Shown here: one piece after another, positions 1 to 9,478 of the stretch | Numbering within the stretch: the stretch's first letter is position 1 | Layout of the letters: every line of letters starts with the position of its first letter | Assembly: GCA_902778935.1 (NCBI GenBank) | Contig: CACYZT010000004.1 | Span: forward strand, 62,001 to 126,000 | Source: an uncultured Bacteroidales bacterium | GTDB lineage: Bacteria; Bacteroidota; Bacteroidia; Bacteroidales; Paludibacteraceae | Direction: 5' to 3' | Length of the DNA stretch: 64,000 nucleotides | Position numbers and translations under genes: made by a program | The notes under the pieces: model-generated | Database searches by the model: none | The model's input: only the letters and a program-made list of their open reading frames with translations | What the model was told of the DNA's origin: nothing

Positions 1-1250
1 TGGTCTTCACGCTGGAAGTGCTGATGATGGACCTGACGATGACGTCCGTTGCGCCGCTTCTTATCTCGTCCGTCACGGCAACAACCATCTCTTACATCCT
101 CACCGGCACGGACCCCATGTTCCCACTTGACGAGATTGAGCCGTTCATGGTTCAGCGCATCCCATGGTACCTCGTGTTAGGCGCCATCTGCGGACTCGTC
201 AGCCTCTATTTCACACGGGGTATGAACAAGCTTGAGCAATGGATGAAGCACAAGATCAGCTCCATGTGGCTCAAACTGCTGGTAGGCGGCGCCACCCTGA
301 GCATGCTCATCTTCCTCTTTCCGCCTTTATACGGCGAGGGATACGATGTCATCCGCCAACTCATCAACGGCGACAGCCTTAGTGCACTGCAATACAGTCC
401 GTTCGAGCAATACCTATCCATCACCAATCCGCAGATTATCATCGTTGGTTATTTCGCTGCCATCATCTTTGTAAAAATCATCGCCAGCGTTGCGACGAAC
501 GGTGCCGGTGGCGTAGGAGGTATCTTCGCTCCTTCTCTATTCATGGGAGCCATCACCGGTTTCGTCACTGCACGACTGATGAATATGACGGGTCTTATGG
601 TGCCGGAAGCGAACTTTGCGTTGGTCGGAATGGCAGGTCTGATGTCCGGCGTGATGCACGCTCCGCTGACGGGTATCTTCCTCATCGCCGAACTGACCGG
701 CGGCTACCACCTGTTCATGCCGCTGATGATAGTGAGCGTGATTTCGTATCTGACGATTATGCTGTTTGAGCCGCACTCGCTATATGCTATGCGTCTGGCG
801 CAGAAAGGAGAACTGCTCACGCACAACAAAGATCGTAATGTGCTGACACTGTTGAAGATGGATAGCGTGCTGGAGACCGATTTCGTAACCGTATTCCCAG
901 AGATGACACTCGGAGAACTGGTCAAAGTCATCTCGCAAAGTCACCGGAACATGTTCCCCGTCATTGACCACGAAGGTCATCTGAAAGGACTGCTGCTGCT
1001 CGACGAAGTACGTAATATCATGTTTCAGCCACGTCTGTACAAACGCTTCACCGTCCAGCAACTGATGACCTCGCCGATGGCTATCCTGCGATTCGATATG
1101 CCGATGGAGAAAGTGATGGAGATATTCGAAGACACCGGTGCATGGAACCTGCCGGTAGTGGATTCCGACCGCCGGTACTTGGGATTCGTCTCCAAATCAA
1201 AGATTTTCAATTCCTACCGCCACGTTCTCGTTCACTTCAGTGAAGAATAA
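1..1250 (+). CDS. CLC-family chloride channel/antiporter with C-terminal CBS pair (5' partial)
   Basis: This is the C-terminal part of a CLC-type anion channel or Cl-/H+ antiporter in the inner membrane. The frame is open to the left edge and reads VFTLEVLMMD before the first possible GTG at 18, so the gene begins outside the window. The Glu in that stretch sits where CLC exchangers carry their inner proton glutamate. Counting from the GTG, residues 165-176 contain the CLC signature GGIFAPSLFMG. Several hydrophobic segments follow to about residue 250. Residues 280-400 form two CBS domains, which in this family bind adenine nucleotides and modulate gating. The next gene starts 7 bp after the stop, so the two may be co-transcribed. 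The family is clear; channel versus exchanger cannot be decided without the N-terminal half. Confidence 0.9.
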   Translation, partial: VFTLEVLMMDLTMTSVAPLLISSVTATTISYILTGTDPMFPLDEIEPFMVQRIPWYLVLGAICGLVSLYFTRGMNKLEQWMKHKISSMWLKLLVGGATLSMLIFLFPPLYGEGYDVIRQLINGDSLSALQYSPFEQYLSITNPQIIIVGYFAAIIFVKIIASVATNGAGGVGGIFAPSLFMGAITGFVTARLMNMTGLMVPEANFALVGMAGLMSGVMHAPLTGIFLIAELTGGYHLFMPLMIVSVISYLTIMLFEPHSLYAMRLAQKGELLTHNKDRNVLTLLKMDSVLETDFVTVFPEMTLGELVKVISQSHRNMFPVIDHEGHLKGLLLLDEVRNIMFQPRLYKRFTVQQLMTSPMAILRFDMPMEKVMEIFEDTGAWNLPVVDSDRRYLGFVSKSKIFNSYRHVLVHFSEE

Positions 1251-1257
1251 TTAGCCT

Positions 1258-3726
1258 ATGAAGCGGATTGTCCTCTTACTCACCGGTATCCTCTACGTTG
1301 CTGCATCGATGGCGCAACGTGCAAGTGATTATACCATTAGCGGTTACGTGAGCGATGCGGAAAGCGGAGAGCGGCTGATTGGAGCAACGGTATATGATAC
1401 AGTGACGCACCAAGGAACCGTGACCAACACCGCAGGATTCTACACGCTGACTATTTCCGGAAAAGAAGAGAGTCCCAAAATTGTGCTCGTGGCATCCTAT
1501 GTGGGATATAATGGTGCTATTCGTGAAGTGCAAGGCGGGAGTCAGACCGTTCATTTTGAGTTGACGAGTGCCACCGAGTTGCAGGAAGTGACGGTAAGCG
1601 GTCATCAGTCTGTCTCTGCGCCGGAAAATGTACAGATGAGCGCTATTGAAGTGCCCGTGACGCAGATATTGGCTATTCCTGCTATCGGTGGCGAAGTGGA
1701 TGTGCTGAAAGCCATTCAACTGCTTCCGGGCGTACAAAACGGAGGCGAAGGCAGCGCAGGCCTGTATGTGCGCGGCGGAGGACCGGACGAGAATCTGGTG
1801 ATGCTGGACGGCGCACCGCTATACAATATTAACCATGCCCTTGGTATGTTCTCCGTCTTCAACGCCGATGCCATTAAGAACGTGACGCTCTACAAGGGTA
1901 ATTTCCCGGCACGCTTCGGGTCAAGGCTCAGTTCGGTGATTGACGTTTGGCAGAAAGAGGGAAACAACACCTTCTGGCACGGAGGAATATCGGTAGGTCT
2001 GATTGCCAGCAAAATCAACTTGGAAGGTCCTATCTTCAGCAAAGCGCAGTTGGATAGCCTCAAAGCCGGCTATTCGCCTCGCGCCAAGACGACTTTTAAC
2101 ATCTCCGCGCGCCGGACCTATTTCGACCTTTTCACCGCCCCCCTGATAGCTCTAATGACCTCAATGGAGGACATGTCGCTATGGGCAGGCTACTATTTCT
2201 ACGACATCAACGCCAAACTAAGCCACACTTTCTCGGAGAAAGACCGCCTGAGCATCGGTCTGTACAGCGGCTCCGATGTGGAGTATATGAGACTGCGCGA
2301 GAAAGACACGTATGGCGATAACGCGGAATTACAGATGTCTATGCGCTATAGTTGGGGCAACACGCTCGCTGCTATTGACTGGCAACACCAGATCAACCAT
2401 CAGCTTTTTCTCCGCACCCGCGCTCATTACAGCGGATATCGCAGCAAACTGAGCCAATCGATGAGCGAGAAAGAGACCGGGGACGAAGGTATAAGTTTTG
2501 AGCAGCAGATGGGTTTTAATAGCCAAATCAACGATGTATCCGTTTCCTCGCAACTGGAATACACGCCCAACCAGAAACATAAAGTGCAGGCAGGACTGGA
2601 ATATATCTATCATCATTTCCAGCCTTCCGTCCAGAACACCATCATCTTCAGCACAGGCGATTCAGCTGCAGCGGCTTTTAACATGGACACCACCATCGGA
2701 AACGAGGCCTTGCACGGACACGAGGTGGCCGCTTATATCGAAGACACATGGAGTCCGACATCGTGGTTCAGACTGAATTACGGTGCGCGGTTCAGCATGT
2801 ATGGCATTCGCGGCAAAGTGTACCCGTCGGTCGAGCCGAGAATAGGTATGCGATTTCTGGTACATAAGGATATAGCCATCAAAGCGAGCTATTCCTACAT
2901 AAGCCAATACGTACATCTGCTGAGCAACAGTTCGCTTTCACTGCCGAGCGATATGTGGGTGCCCGTGACGCGCAACTTGCCTCCGATGCGGTCCATGCAG
3001 GTGGCAGCCGGCATCAGTTATAACGTACTCGGACAAGTCGAACTGAGCGTCGAGGGCTATTACAAACGGTCTCTGAACCTGATTGAATACAAAGAAGGCG
3101 CATCGTATATGGGTTATTCCGCCGATTGGGAAAGCAAAGTGACAACAGGTAACGGTTGGAGTTATGGAGTGGAATTCCTCGCGCAGCGCAAGATAGGACC
3201 CGTAACGGGATGGATAGGCTATACATGGAGCCGCACGATGCGGCAGTTCGATGAGATCAATTACGGCAAACCGTTCCACGCCAAATACGACCGTGAGCAC
3301 GACCTGAGTATCACGCTGCAGTACCAGATTACGCCTCGCATTGACATCGCCGGCACTTGGGTCTATGCTACCGGCAACAGAGGAACACTGGTGTCGCAGA
3401 CGTACATAGATCCGGAGATAGGAACGGTCGAGTATTTCAGCGAGCGCAACGGATACCAACTGCCCGACTACCATCGTCTGGACCTCGCGCTCAATTTTCA
3501 TTTCCCGCACAAACGCTCCGAGAACGGAAAGAAAGGGAAAGAAGACGGTTATTATGGCAAAGGCGGATGGTTGCGCCATGCCGAGCATATTCTCAACATC
3601 AGCTGTTATAACGTCTATTGTCACATGAACCCTATGTTCATCGAAGCGGACCCTTATACCGGTAAGTTATACCAAATAACGCTCTTCCCGATTTTGCCGA
3701 GCATCAGTTATCATTTTAAGTTCTAA
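1258..3726 (+). CDS. TonB-dependent receptor with carboxypeptidase-regulatory-like N-terminal domain
   Basis: Outer-membrane active transporter of 822 residues. A signal peptide ends near ASMAQ (residues 15-19). Residues 25-110 form a CarboxypepD_reg-like beta-sandwich (GYVSDAESGERLIGATV). A plug domain follows at about 115-235 (GLYVRGGGPDENLVMLDGAPLYN), and the rest is alternating beta-barrel ending in YHFKF, with the terminal aromatic typical of barrel proteins. It lacks the long SusC-type architecture and is shorter than SusC proteins (about 1000 residues). Its stop codon overlaps the ATG of the DUF4249 lipoprotein by one base, and that receptor plus DUF4249 pairing is common in Bacteroidota. 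The substrate cannot be read from the sequence. Confidence 0.93.
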   Translation: MKRIVLLLTGILYVAASMAQRASDYTISGYVSDAESGERLIGATVYDTVTHQGTVTNTAGFYTLTISGKEESPKIVLVASYVGYNGAIREVQGGSQTVHFELTSATELQEVTVSGHQSVSAPENVQMSAIEVPVTQILAIPAIGGEVDVLKAIQLLPGVQNGGEGSAGLYVRGGGPDENLVMLDGAPLYNINHALGMFSVFNADAIKNVTLYKGNFPARFGSRLSSVIDVWQKEGNNTFWHGGISVGLIASKINLEGPIFSKAQLDSLKAGYSPRAKTTFNISARRTYFDLFTAPLIALMTSMEDMSLWAGYYFYDINAKLSHTFSEKDRLSIGLYSGSDVEYMRLREKDTYGDNAELQMSMRYSWGNTLAAIDWQHQINHQLFLRTRAHYSGYRSKLSQSMSEKETGDEGISFEQQMGFNSQINDVSVSSQLEYTPNQKHKVQAGLEYIYHHFQPSVQNTIIFSTGDSAAAAFNMDTTIGNEALHGHEVAAYIEDTWSPTSWFRLNYGARFSMYGIRGKVYPSVEPRIGMRFLVHKDIAIKASYSYISQYVHLLSNSSLSLPSDMWVPVTRNLPPMRSMQVAAGISYNVLGQVELSVEGYYKRSLNLIEYKEGASYMGYSADWESKVTTGNGWSYGVEFLAQRKIGPVTGWIGYTWSRTMRQFDEINYGKPFHAKYDREHDLSITLQYQITPRIDIAGTWVYATGNRGTLVSQTYIDPEIGTVEYFSERNGYQLPDYHRLDLALNFHFPHKRSENGKKGKEDGYYGKGGWLRHAEHILNISCYNVYCHMNPMFIEADPYTGKLYQITLFPILPSISYHFKF

Positions 3727-4754
3727 TGAAGAAAACAGTTATCGCATATTATCTGTTCCTTCTCCTTTGCTTCACGGGATGCAAAGAAATGTTCTACCGC
3801 GAGGTGGATTTCAAAATCGAAGGTGAAGAAGAAATGCTTGTTCTCGAGACTGGGAATATCGTTGGCAGGTCGCCTAACATCCTCGTCAATCATACTTCCC
3901 TTTTCGGAACCGGTCGGGAAGAGAGAACGGGTGCGGTACTGGATGCCGATGTCTCGATGCGCATTAACAGCGGTAAATGGATGAGGCTCTACCGTTATGG
4001 TGTTTCTCCGGCTTACAGCATACTGGAGGACGGCACAAAAGCTCCCGCAATACAGGCATTGGACACCGTGGAGATACATGTCTCTCACACTAAATATGCA
4101 CCGATTACGGCACGGCAAATCATGCCTAATAACATTCATGCGCAGATGATGGAATGCGAGTTGATGAGCAACGGATGGGTGAGCGTCAAGTTGCAGTTAG
4201 CCGCCTATCACGGCAACCCCGATGACATAATAGCCATCCGGCTGGATAGCGGCGTGGTACAGATGACCAACAAACGATCTGGAGAAATAATCAATAATGT
4301 GTTTGAAGCACTCTATTCGACCGAACCTGTGTTTTCCGAAGCGCTCAACCTACAAGCGGCAGGTTACTATGGCGGGCGCAAAGGATATGATCTCTTTTTC
4401 CCCGCATCTGCTCTCAGCCAACCGATGGAAATCTATCTGATAGCCGATTGTATGAGAGGATTCAACCAAGAGTCCTATAGCGATATTCATATCCAAAATC
4501 TAACCCTTTCTGTGCGTGCCTGCACCTACGACTACTATCTGTATGAGCAGTTCTACCGCGTGTATAGAGATTTATGGTTGGAAGAGCCGAGCGGCATTCC
4601 ATCGCAGGACGGCAATATCATGGAAGAGATTTTGAAAAGCATTACCGAGACATTGGGACAACAGGAGAAAGTAGCTGTCTATACGAATGTAGAAGGCGGA
4701 TTGGGCTATCTGAACGGTTACAGCGAAGAGTCGGTAACGTTTCCGAATCCTTGA
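3726..4754 (+). CDS. DUF4249-family lipoprotein, partner of the upstream TonB-dependent receptor
   Basis: Predicted outer-membrane lipoprotein of 342 residues. The signal ends in a lipobox (LLCFTGC, Cys19). The opening of the mature protein (EVDFKIEGEEEMLVLETGNI, then a beta-rich domain with ILVNHTSLFG) matches the DUF4249 pattern, in which a short N-terminal strand pair precedes an Ig-like fold. Genes of this family usually sit directly after a TonB-dependent receptor, as here, with overlapping stop and start (TAATG). The likely role is as surface partner of that receptor, but its ligand is unknown. The last 37 bases run antisense into xseB. Confidence 0.8.
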   Translation: MKKTVIAYYLFLLLCFTGCKEMFYREVDFKIEGEEEMLVLETGNIVGRSPNILVNHTSLFGTGREERTGAVLDADVSMRINSGKWMRLYRYGVSPAYSILEDGTKAPAIQALDTVEIHVSHTKYAPITARQIMPNNIHAQMMECELMSNGWVSVKLQLAAYHGNPDDIIAIRLDSGVVQMTNKRSGEIINNVFEALYSTEPVFSEALNLQAAGYYGGRKGYDLFFPASALSQPMEIYLIADCMRGFNQESYSDIHIQNLTLSVRACTYDYYLYEQFYRVYRDLWLEEPSGIPSQDGNIMEEILKSITETLGQQEKVAVYTNVEGGLGYLNGYSEESVTFPNP

Positions 4755-4915
4755 CCTTGTAACTCGGCCCGGCAGTACTTCAACAGAGCCGTGACTTCCG
4801 TAGCCAGACGTTTATACTCATCCATACTGATAGCTTCAGCGGACTCAAGTTGGGCGATGATTGTTTCGGCTTTTTGGATTGCCTCGTCGTAGGTTAGTTT
4901 ATTGACCTTTTCCAT
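4718..4915 (-). CDS. xseB: Exodeoxyribonuclease VII small subunit
   Basis: A 65-residue protein with the XseB helical pattern: LTYDEAIQKAETIIAQLES, then the M/L-D-E-Y-KR segment and a second helix ending LKYCRAELQG. In E. coli this subunit binds the XseA catalytic subunit several-fold over to form exonuclease VII, which degrades single-stranded DNA to oligonucleotides. Its start overlaps the end of the sugar transferase gene by 17 bases, so it is translated from that operon. The 3' end overlaps the convergent DUF4249 gene. xseA is not in the window. Confidence 0.88.
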   Translation of the reverse strand: MEKVNKLTYDEAIQKAETIIAQLESAEAISMDEYKRLATEVTALLKYCRAELQGQGFGNVTDSSL

Positions 4916-6167
4916 CGATAATAACTCCTAAAGTATAGAATAAAATCTTCGCGTCAAGGAGGAGGGACATATTCTCCACATAGACGACATCGCTGTTGAG
5001 GCGCTCTATCATCTTCTCCAATGTATCGGTATAACCGACACGGATGGGACCCCAACTTGTCAGACCCGGACGCACCTTGTAAATCAGGCAGTAGTACGGT
5101 GCTTCTTTCATGATTTGCTCAATGAAATACGGTCGCTCGGGACGTGGTCCGACAATCGACATGTCGCCTTTGAGAATGTTCCATAACTGCGGCAGCTCAT
5201 CCAGACGATACTTGCGCAGCCAATGACCGAACTTGGTAACGCGGGGATCGTTATCCAGCGTCAGACGCGGTTGACCGACTTCTGCATTGTTGACCATTGT
5301 GCGGAACTTATAGATATTGAACGGCAGGCCGAACTGACCGATACGTTCCTGACGGTAGATTGCAGGACCTTTGGATGAACTCCAGACGATGATATAAATC
5401 GTTGCCAACAGCGGCGAGAGAAGAATCATTCCGAGTATAGAAGCACTGATATCGAATGCACGCTTGATACACAGCTCCGAATCCGACATGCTGAACTCCG
5501 TAATTCGGACAAGCGAGGGACGGTCCAGTTCGCCTATTCGCGCAGCTCCTGTTAACATATCATACACGCGCGGAACCATACTGATTTCGCATGAGAGCGG
5601 GTACAAGCGCGCGATAAGCTGATACAGCTCGCGGTCGGAATAACCGTGCGGCAAATCGATAATCACCTCGTCCTGTTCGCCGGCAACCAGTTTCTTCGCT
5701 TCCGTCATGTTGTGAACCACTTTCGTACGCATGATTCCGCGGCTACGCGTCAGAAGCGTAATCGCGAGACGAGGGATATAACTGAGCACAAACTGGAAAA
5801 CGAAAAGCACCGCGAAGGAAACCAAATACCGCTGATACGACTCCACCACATCATCAATGATGGTGTAGAAAAAGAACACCATCGTTATGATAAATGCCGA
5901 AACAAACGTCCGCAGAAACTCGCGCCACAACGGCTTTTGGTACGGCCGCAGATAATAGCCTGAAAGATAGTAAACCAGCAGACAAACCAACGGATAGACA
6001 ATCAGCGGTGGCCAGAAACCGAAGGCAGGGATAATAGCATCCTTCACAAACTCCACACGACCGTCATACACAATCCAACGAAAGGTAAGGAAACAAATCC
6101 ATACCAGTTCGGCACTGAGAAAGTCAGCGATTATATACAAATATTGTTGTTTGCGTCTGGGAGTCAT
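4899..6167 (-). CDS. Polyprenyl-phosphate sugar-1-phosphate transferase (WcaJ/WbaP-like)
   Basis: Integral membrane enzyme of 422 residues that starts polysaccharide synthesis by moving a sugar-1-phosphate from a nucleotide sugar to undecaprenyl phosphate. The N-terminal 110 residues hold about four hydrophobic segments. The middle carries a CoA-binding-like region reduced in length. The catalytic bacterial-sugar-transferase domain occupies about residues 225-420, with a membrane re-entrant helix (ISASILGMILLSPLLA), the RQERIGQFGLPFNIYKFRTM motif, and KYRLDELPQLWNILKGDMS followed by VGPRPERP. It begins 6 bases after tsaC and overlaps xseB. Which sugar it transfers is not visible, and no other capsule or O-antigen genes lie nearby. 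Confidence 0.9.
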   Translation of the reverse strand: MTPRRKQQYLYIIADFLSAELVWICFLTFRWIVYDGRVEFVKDAIIPAFGFWPPLIVYPLVCLLVYYLSGYYLRPYQKPLWREFLRTFVSAFIITMVFFFYTIIDDVVESYQRYLVSFAVLFVFQFVLSYIPRLAITLLTRSRGIMRTKVVHNMTEAKKLVAGEQDEVIIDLPHGYSDRELYQLIARLYPLSCEISMVPRVYDMLTGAARIGELDRPSLVRITEFSMSDSELCIKRAFDISASILGMILLSPLLATIYIIVWSSSKGPAIYRQERIGQFGLPFNIYKFRTMVNNAEVGQPRLTLDNDPRVTKFGHWLRKYRLDELPQLWNILKGDMSIVGPRPERPYFIEQIMKEAPYYCLIYKVRPGLTSWGPIRVGYTDTLEKMIERLNSDVVYVENMSLLLDAKILFYTLGVIIDGKGQ

Positions 6168-6173
6168 GGCTGT

Positions 6174-6773
6174 TTAGGGTCTGATGATGCAGAATGTGCC
6201 ATCGGCGTTAATTTTGATGATAGAACTCGGTTCATGCGGGCTCTCGTCCTCTCTTCGGAAGAGGCAGCAGTAGTCTGAACGGTCGATAATCTGTTGAGAA
6301 ATCTCTCTGAACACTTTGGGTGTCGGTTCGCCGCTGATGTTCGCGGACGTCGATACAATCGGATGTTTGAGTTGCGCGCATAGTGCCTGACTGAAAGGCT
6401 CGCGGGTGATACGGATTCCGATGGAACCGTCTTCGGCTATCAGGTTCGACGCCAAATGACGGGCATTCGGATAAATGATGGTGAGCGGGCGGAGAGCCTC
6501 CGCAGGCGGGCATTCATTGATTGCCAGTAATTGCTCCGCTGCTTCCGGCACGTCCACATAATAATCCAATTTCGCCGGCGAATCCAGCAGCACAAGCATC
6601 GACTTCGAGTCTTCGCGCTTCTTCAACGCATAGATTTTTGCAACAGCCTCAGCGTTCGTTGCATCACAACCGATACCCCAAACGGTATCCGTCGGATAAA
6701 CGATGACGCCTCCGCTGCGCAACACGCGAAGCGCAGCCTGCAAATCTTCCTTATCATATCTGTTTACATCCAT
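6174..6773 (-). CDS. tsaC: L-threonylcarbamoyladenylate synthase (Sua5/YrdC/TsaC family)
   Basis: Makes threonylcarbamoyl-AMP from threonine, bicarbonate and ATP for the t6A modification of ANN-decoding tRNAs. The protein has 199 residues and consists of the YrdC domain alone: SGGVIVYPTDTVWGIGCDA near the N-terminus, the KKR and SKSM-type ligand-binding segment (ALKKREDSKSMLVLL), then STSANISGEPTP. The Sua5 C-terminal domain is absent, so it is the TsaC form. It heads a three-gene minus-strand operon with the sugar transferase and xseB. A consensus promoter lies directly upstream at 6817-6848. Confidence 0.93.
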   Translation of the reverse strand: MDVNRYDKEDLQAALRVLRSGGVIVYPTDTVWGIGCDATNAEAVAKIYALKKREDSKSMLVLLDSPAKLDYYVDVPEAAEQLLAINECPPAEALRPLTIIYPNARHLASNLIAEDGSIGIRITREPFSQALCAQLKHPIVSTSANISGEPTPKVFREISQQIIDRSDYCCLFRREDESPHEPSSIIKINADGTFCIIRP

Positions 6774-6816
6774 CTATGTATGCTCGTCTCCGGAGACTCT
6801 TCGGCATAATTCGGTG

Positions 6817-6848
6817 CAAAGTTAATACTTTTTCTTGAAATTGACAAA
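6817..6848 (-). promoter_or_regulatory. Bacteroidota promoter for tsaC operon
   Basis: On the minus strand TTTG (6848-6845), a 20-nt spacer, and TAACTTTG (6824-6817). It lies about 45 bases before the tsaC ATG. It is one half of a divergent promoter pair with pckA. Confidence 0.8.
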
Positions 6849-6894
6849 CTTATTAGACAATTTTAAGATATTTTCTTAAAAAATGCCCTATAAA

Positions 6895-6926
6895 TTTGCA
6901 CAATTGCAAAAATTGTAGTACTTTTG
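6895..6926 (+). promoter_or_regulatory. Bacteroidota promoter for pckA
   Basis: TTTG at 6895-6898, a 20-nt spacer that contains a TTGCACAATTGCAA dyad overlapping the -33 box, and TACTTTTG at 6919-6926. The 5' leader to the pckA ATG is about 45 nt. Confidence 0.8.
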
Positions 6927-6974
6927 TACTCGGTTTAGTAACGAACAATGTAAAATTTCAAAATATATACTACA

Positions 6975-8579
6975 ATGAAAGAGTTAGATCTTACCAAGTA
7001 TGGCATTACGGGCGCAACCGTAATCGCACACAATCCGTCCTATGAGTTCCTGTTCGCTGAGGAGACCAAACCGGAATTGACCGGCTATGCGAAAGGTCAG
7101 AACACCGAGCTCAATGCGGTTAACGTAATGACCGGTATCTACACCGGACGTTCGCCTAAGGACAAATACATCGTTATGGACAAGAACTCGAAGGACACCG
7201 TTTGGTGGACTACCGAGGGCTACAAGAACGACAACCACCCGATGTCCGAAGAAGTTTGGGCAAAAGTGAAAGAGTTGGCTGTTAAAGAGCTCTGCAACAA
7301 AAACCTCTATGTAGTGGACGCTTTCTGCGGCGCTAACAAAGACACCCGTATGGCGGTTCGTTTCATCGTAGAGGTAGCATGGCAGGCACACTTCGTAAAG
7401 AACATGTTCATCCAGCCGAGCGAGGAAGAGCTGGCTAACTTCGAGCCGGACTTCGTGATTTACAATGCTTCGTTGGCAAAAGTAGACAACTACAAAGAGC
7501 TCGGTCTGAACAGCGAGACTTGTGTGGCTTTCAACACCACCAGCCGCGAGCAGGTTATCCTCAACACATGGTACGGCGGTGAGATGAAGAAAGGTATGTT
7601 CTCGATGATGAACTACTACCTGCCGCTGAAGGGTATCGCTTCGATGCACTGCTCCGCTAACACCGATATGGAGGGTAAGAACACCGCTATCTTCTTCGGT
7701 CTCTCCGGTACCGGTAAGACCACCCTTTCCACCGACCCGAAACGTCTCCTCATCGGTGACGACGAGCACGGATGGGACGACCAGGGTGTGTTCAACTTCG
7801 AGGGCGGTTGCTATGCAAAGGTTATCAACCTTGACAAAGAGAGCGAGCCGGACATCTACGCTGCTATCCGTCGTAACGCACTCCTCGAGAACGTTACCGT
7901 GGACGCTAACGGCAAAATCGATTTCGCTGACAAGAGCGTAACCGAGAACACCCGTGTTTCGTATCCGATTAACCATATCGAGAAGATCGTTAAGCCGATC
8001 TCTGCAGGTCCTGCAGCGAAAAACGTCATCTTCCTCTCCGCTGACGCCTTCGGCGTGCTGCCTCCTGTTTCTATCCTGACGCCGGAGCAGACGAAGTACT
8101 ACTTCCTGAGCGGCTTCACCGCTAAACTCGCAGGTACTGAGCGCGGTATCACTGAGCCGACGCCGACCTTCTCCGCTTGCTTCGGACAGGCATTCTTGGA
8201 GCTCCATCCGACCAAATATGCTGAGGAGCTGGTTAAGAAAATGGAGAAATCCGGTGCGAAAGCATACCTCGTTAACACCGGTTGGAACGGTACCGGCAAG
8301 CGTATCTCGATTCGCGATACCCGTGGTATCATCGACGCTATCCTCGGTGGCGACATCCTCACCGCTCCGACGAAGAAGATTCCTTTCTTCAACTTCGAAG
8401 TTCCGACGGCTCTGCCGGGCGTAGATCCCGCTATCCTCGATCCGCGTGATACCTACAAAGATGCTGCTGAGTGGGAAGTTAAGGCAAAAGACCTTGCTGC
8501 TCGCTTCATTAAGAACTTCGACAAATATACGTCGAACGAAGCAGGTAAGGCTCTCGTGGCTGCAGGTCCGCAGTTATAA
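6975..8579 (+). CDS. pckA: Phosphoenolpyruvate carboxykinase (ATP)
   Basis: Cytosolic enzyme of 534 residues interconverting oxaloacetate plus ATP with PEP, CO2 and ADP. In gut Bacteroidales it usually runs toward oxaloacetate on the succinate/propionate route and recovers ATP. The ATP-type signatures are present: P-loop [14 protein letters not shown] at 242-255, the metal-binding GDDEHGWDD at 261-269 with NFEGGCYAK after it, and the N-terminal [12 protein letters not shown] substrate loop at 56-67. Length matches the family. The gene is monocistronic, with its own promoter upstream and a strong hairpin terminator 23 bases after the stop. Confidence 0.97.
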   Translation: MKELDLTKYGITGATVIAHNPSYEFLFAEETKPELTGYAKGQNTELNAVNVMTGIYTGRSPKDKYIVMDKNSKDTVWWTTEGYKNDNHPMSEEVWAKVKELAVKELCNKNLYVVDAFCGANKDTRMAVRFIVEVAWQAHFVKNMFIQPSEEELANFEPDFVIYNASLAKVDNYKELGLNSETCVAFNTTSREQVILNTWYGGEMKKGMFSMMNYYLPLKGIASMHCSANTDMEGKNTAIFFGLSGTGKTTLSTDPKRLLIGDDEHGWDDQGVFNFEGGCYAKVINLDKESEPDIYAAIRRNALLENVTVDANGKIDFADKSVTENTRVSYPINHIEKIVKPISAGPAAKNVIFLSADAFGVLPPVSILTPEQTKYYFLSGFTAKLAGTERGITEPTPTFSACFGQAFLELHPTKYAEELVKKMEKSGAKAYLVNTGWNGTGKRISIRDTRGIIDAILGGDILTAPTKKIPFFNFEVPTALPGVDPAILDPRDTYKDAAEWEVKAKDLAARFIKNFDKYTSNEAGKALVAAGPQL

Positions 8580-8602
8580 TCGTAAATCGTTAAATCGTCA
8601 AT

Positions 8603-8636
8603 AAGAAACAGGCATCCTTTCGGGTGCCTGTTTCTT
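8603..8636 (+). terminator. Rho-independent terminator of pckA
   Basis: A 15-bp stem (8603-8617 with 8622-8636, one G-T pair), loop TTTC, with T-rich sequence closing the stem and continuing downstream. The complementary A-rich side lets it also serve the convergent membrane-protein gene, whose stop codon overlaps its edge. Confidence 0.85.
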
Positions 8637-9112
8637 TATTCCGGTTCAACTTCGTCGTTAATCTGTTTGATGACGTTCCGCCGTGTGAGAACCATCATCT
8701 GCAATACCACGGCAGGCAGAATAGCCATATAGTTCGGATAGAGCGTCGCGTAGTAATCTTCGGCTATCACCACCGCATAATACGCCATCAGCACATAGTA
8801 CATGCCTGCCGCCACAGCCGTGAACACGCAAACCCACACGCGCCATTCCGGATAAAAACACAGCAGACACAATATACTGCCCCATAGCATCGCCAGATAG
8901 CAGTAACGCAATCCCTTTACCGGCATCGTTGCCACCAAATGTGCTTTACCCGTATCCAGCTCTGTCTGTACGACATAAAACGTGCGGTCGTCCATGGAGA
9001 AACTGCGCTCATAGATGATACCCTTGTCCGTCTGAAACGAAAACACCGGTTTCATCGGTAGTAACGCCGCAGCCACGATGGCGACAGCCATATACACCCA
9101 TCGCCTGTACAT
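8636..9112 (-). CDS. Four-helix membrane protein, possibly DUF4293 family
   Basis: A small inner-membrane protein of about 158 residues from the start chosen here. It has one hydrophobic segment at the N-terminus (WVYMAVAIVAAALLP), a soluble loop of some 50 residues, then three more segments (YCYLAMLWGSILCLLC; WVCVFTAVAAGMYYVLMAYY; MAILPAVVLQMMVL) and a charged tail. This layout resembles DUF4293 proteins, but the match is by pattern only. The frame is open to 9181, but that ATG overlaps the -7 promoter box and the ATG at 9169 would leave almost no leader. The ATG at 9112 puts the first helix directly after the start as in the family. The function is unknown. Confidence 0.65.
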   Translation of the reverse strand: MYRRWVYMAVAIVAAALLPMKPVFSFQTDKGIIYERSFSMDDRTFYVVQTELDTGKAHLVATMPVKGLRYCYLAMLWGSILCLLCFYPEWRVWVCVFTAVAAGMYYVLMAYYAVVIAEDYYATLYPNYMAILPAVVLQMMVLTRRNVIKQINDEVEPE

Positions 9113-9178
9113 CGCCTTGCGCGCACTTCCGCTCGCAAACAGCCCACTATGGTCGCTCTTATTACTCATATTCGAATG

Positions 9179-9210
9179 CAAAGGTACAACAAAAATCCCA
9201 CATACGCAAA
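9179..9210 (-). promoter_or_regulatory. Promoter of the four-helix membrane protein
   Basis: Minus-strand TTTG (9210-9207), a 20-nt spacer starting CGTATGTG, and TACCTTTG (9186-9179). Its position rules out the most upstream ATG at 9181 and argues for an internal start. Confidence 0.75.
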
Positions 9211-9256
9211 TTTGAAGGCAATTATTTAGCCAAATAGGATGAAATTTCCATTTTTA

Positions 9257-9288
9257 TTTGCGTATATCAAAAAAATGTTGTACCTTTG
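9257..9288 (+). promoter_or_regulatory. Promoter of the tandem lipoprotein operon
   Basis: TTTG at 9257-9260, 20-nt spacer CGTATATCAA plus A-tract, TACCTTTG at 9281-9288. The stretch from the TTTG box through the C after TACCTTTG is identical to the promoter before tRNA-Pro at 38507. Confidence 0.8.
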
Positions 9289-9399
9289 CCGCAGATTTGA
9301 AAAAGTAAGGTTACTATGTGGCTGTGTGACAACCATATATTGCGAATTACCCACCCCTACGGGCGTAAATCATATTCGCAAACATAACCGACCAGCAGC

Positions 9400-9423
9400 G
9401 GTGCTTGACGCGTGTCAAGTGCC
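9400..9423 (+). promoter_or_regulatory. Hairpin in the long leader of the lipoprotein operon
   Basis: The leader from the promoter to the ATG at 9479 is about 180 nt. It contains a stem of GGTGCTTGAC with GTCAAGTGCC (two G-T pairs) around a GCGT loop. No T-run follows directly, so it is not a classic terminator. It could be an mRNA structure that affects translation; no known riboswitch was recognised. Confidence 0.35.
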
Positions 9424-9478
9424 GTTTATTGTTGTAATATAACACACACTATTATATATCTTAAAAAAATATAAAGGT

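Noticed and set aside
6984..8207. A 407-codon frame antisense to pckA
   Set aside because: It is a mirror of the pckA codons with no start context and no recognisable protein pattern.
9113..9181. The upstream ATGs at 9181 and 9169 as the start of the four-helix protein
   Set aside because: The first overlaps the -7 box of the only promoter, and the second would leave only a few bases of leader; the ATG at 9112 fits the helix layout.
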